The translations under genes and the position numbers were made by a program. From an uncultured Saprospiraceae bacterium (GTDB taxonomy: Bacteria; Bacteroidota; Bacteroidia; Chitinophagales; Saprospiraceae), in the NCBI GenBank assembly GCA_938022935.1, contig CALIHL010000175.1:1-33888 (forward strand): a stretch of 33,888 nucleotides of DNA. The letters run 5' to 3'. Shown here one piece after another: positions 32,700 to 33,888 of the stretch. The stretch's first letter is position 1. Each line of letters opens with the position of its first letter. The notes below the pieces were generated by a model that worked only from the letters and a program-made list of their open reading frames with translations, was not told where the DNA came from and searched no databases.

Positions 32700-33516
32700 G
32701 TGTCTTCAAGAAGACAAATTAAAGCCGACAGATATTAGTGTACACGGACGATTTGGCTCTTCAGTCGATGTTTCAGGAACTATAGCGGTCATTGGTTCAG
32801 CTAATCATATAATAAACAATATTGCATCTGGAGCAGCGTATATATTTGAATTAGCCGAGTCATCTTGGACTCAAGATGTTATGTTTGTGCCTACTGATCA
32901 ATTGAGCGGCCAAGGATTTGGGTCTAGTGCAAGTATATCAGAAAACGCGGAGGATGTTGTGATCGGATCTAAATTCGATAATGATAATGGAATTTGGGCA
33001 GGCAGTGCTTACGTGTATAAAAGGACCGGTTCCTCATGGCAAGGAGTGACCAAATTGCTGCCTAATGATGGTGCAGTACACGACCTATTTGGGGAGGTTA
33101 GTATTTCAGGTGATATTATTATTATTGGTGCGCCGGAGCATTCAAAAACCGGGAGTGTGTATGTTTTTAGAAGAGAAAACGACTTATGGATTGAAACAGA
33201 CAAGATTGTTTCTTGTGATGCCAGAAGTTTTGATGGATTCGGAAGTTCTGTAGATCTTTCAGATGGTTATGCTGTAATAGGAGCCACAGGTGACGATAAT
33301 AGAAAAGGTAGTGCTTACATATTTAAAATTACTGAAAATGGATTTCGGGAGGAAGCTAAACTCAATGCAAGTGATGGAGTTGGTGACGTCATAAGTGGGG
33401 ATTTATTATATGGAGATTTATTTGGTGTTGTAGGAATTTTTGAGGATCATATTATAGTCGGCGCCAAAGGCGATAGAAATGACGCTGGGAGTGTTTACTT
33501 CTTTTCTAAAAATTAA
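32581..33516 (+). CDS. FG-GAP propeller protein, 3' part (continuation after frameshift)
   Basis: The real coding continuation starts at the end of the poly-T run (codon at 32683; LKSGFKCLQEDKLKPTD); the ATG at 32581 lies out of the biological frame and is merely the first start in this frame. It carries five and a half FG-GAP units: GRFGSSVDVSGTIAVIG, QGFGSSASISEN, DLFGEVSISGDIIIIGAPE, DGFGSSVDLSDGYAVIGA and LFGVVGIFEDHIIVGAKGD, each followed by a GSAYVF-like strand. Added to the 5' part this makes seven units, the number expected for a seven-bladed propeller. There is no sorting domain at the end (YFFSKN). Whether this part is expressed depends on the T-tract length. Confidence 0.7.
   Translation: MVHRRTFLVKPLVYLVTIFSLELQEMLGGVFFFFLKSGFKCLQEDKLKPTDISVHGRFGSSVDVSGTIAVIGSANHIINNIASGAAYIFELAESSWTQDVMFVPTDQLSGQGFGSSASISENAEDVVIGSKFDNDNGIWAGSAYVYKRTGSSWQGVTKLLPNDGAVHDLFGEVSISGDIIIIGAPEHSKTGSVYVFRRENDLWIETDKIVSCDARSFDGFGSSVDLSDGYAVIGATGDDNRKGSAYIFKITENGFREEAKLNASDGVGDVISGDLLYGDLFGVVGIFEDHIIVGAKGDRNDAGSVYFFSKN
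32671..32684 (+). repeat. Homopolymeric tract of 14 T inside the FG-GAP gene
   Basis: Fourteen T in a row, preceded at 32661-32666 by six G and followed by AAAA. It sits inside the GSVFFF strand of FG-GAP unit 2 and is the exact point where the reading frame changes. It could be a slippage site (replication or transcription) or a sequencing/assembly error. Confidence 0.85.
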
Positions 33517-33522
33517 CACAGT

Positions 33523-33888
33523 TTAACCTCTCTTAGGCCACCAAAGATCACTGGTCTTGCGTGCGCCCAGCTTTAGCCATATATCGAGCTTGAGCATGAG
33601 CTTACGCATCGGGCTATTAGCCAGCTTAATACCTAATCGATTGTACCATCGGGTATAATCCTTGTTGTATGGACAAACTCGTATACAGATGGCACAATCA
33701 GTGTTCATGCCTACCCAAAACTTAAAGCACTTTTCCGCATTGACGGTCCACTTGGAGATGCCTTTGAGACTTGACATGTTAGGCGGTGTATCTTGAGGTT
33801 CGCCTTTTGGAATAGCCCTAGGCGGACAATTATCAGAACACTTGTTACAGATCTGACAGAACTGCTTTACGCCAAACTCGACAGGTCG
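33523..33888 (-). CDS. Double [4Fe-4S] cluster protein, reductive-dehalogenase/QueG-like, partial
   Basis: The C-terminal 121 codons of a larger protein whose N-terminus lies beyond the window; the ATG at 33777 is internal. It shows two cluster motifs in sequence: C-x2-C-x2-C-x3-CP as CQICNKCSDNCP, and a second set CFKFW...DCAICIRVCPYNK. The order, with KWTVNAEKCFKFW between them, is that of the ferredoxin part of reductive-dehalogenase-like and epoxyqueuosine-reductase-like proteins. The tail KLANSPMRKLMLKLDIWLK...WWPKRG is conserved in Bacteroidota members. Function unknown: a corrinoid domain, if any, would be in the missing part. Convergent with the FG-GAP gene, 6 nt apart; its last 147 bp are duplicated at 31438-31584. 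Confidence 0.85.
   Translation of the reverse strand, partial: RPVEFGVKQFCQICNKCSDNCPPRAIPKGEPQDTPPNMSSLKGISKWTVNAEKCFKFWVGMNTDCAICIRVCPYNKDYTRWYNRLGIKLANSPMRKLMLKLDIWLKLGARKTSDLWWPKRG

Noticed and set aside
1-33888. CRISPR arrays, tRNA/rRNA genes, riboswitches
   Set aside because: No regular short repeats with spacers, no cloverleaf with acceptor end, and no recognisable riboswitch core in the intergenic regions.

Overview
The window looks like the chromosome of a free-living Bacteroidota bacterium, probably of the Saprospirales/Cytophagales type. The evidence is the gene families (OmpA with TSP3 calcium repeats, SLP-type phosphatase with a CotH-like domain, FG-GAP propeller protein, RluA with a long N-terminal extension), the many export signals ending in Gln-rich cleavage sites, weak Shine-Dalgarno sequences, and repeated TAnnTTTG-type -7 promoter boxes. 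No tRNA, rRNA, CRISPR array, transposase or integrase was found.

Layout. 1-4698: housekeeping genes (purB, ppk1, tpiA, an SRPBCC protein). 4886-10401: a sugar-acid catabolic locus made of two operons on either side of an AraC-family regulator. The first is dgoK, a DgoA-type aldolase and a lactonase lipoprotein; the second is kdgK and an Eda-type aldolase. Together they would phosphorylate and cleave 2-keto-3-deoxy-galactonate and 2-keto-3-deoxy-gluconate to pyruvate and glyceraldehyde-3-phosphate; the dehydratases, dehydrogenases and transporter are not here. 10649-15077: cold-shock protein, glycine-rich protein, exported amidohydrolase, aspartate aminotransferase, single-domain asparaginase. 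15296-21769: OmpA/TSP3 protein, mutS2, a small EF-hand membrane protein, ettA. 21846-24458: an AT-rich two-gene unit (GT-C-like membrane protein and FAD oxidoreductase). 24618-30588: RluA-family pseudouridine synthase, an overlapping pair (LVIVD lipoprotein and outer-membrane barrel), and a secreted phosphatase/CotH-like fusion. 30845-33888: a small barrel protein, then an FG-GAP gene broken at a run of 14 T and flanked by a 147-bp imperfect direct repeat. The right-hand repeat is the 3' end of an iron-sulfur protein gene that runs off the window, and the left-hand repeat is a truncated copy of that 3' end.

Most worth a second look: the FG-GAP gene, whose poly-T tract cuts one blade of what would be a seven-bladed propeller; the repeat scar around that gene; the secreted fusion of a PPP phosphatase with a CotH-like kinase fold; and the two KDPG-type aldolase paralogues, which differ at the residue that separates Eda from DgoA.
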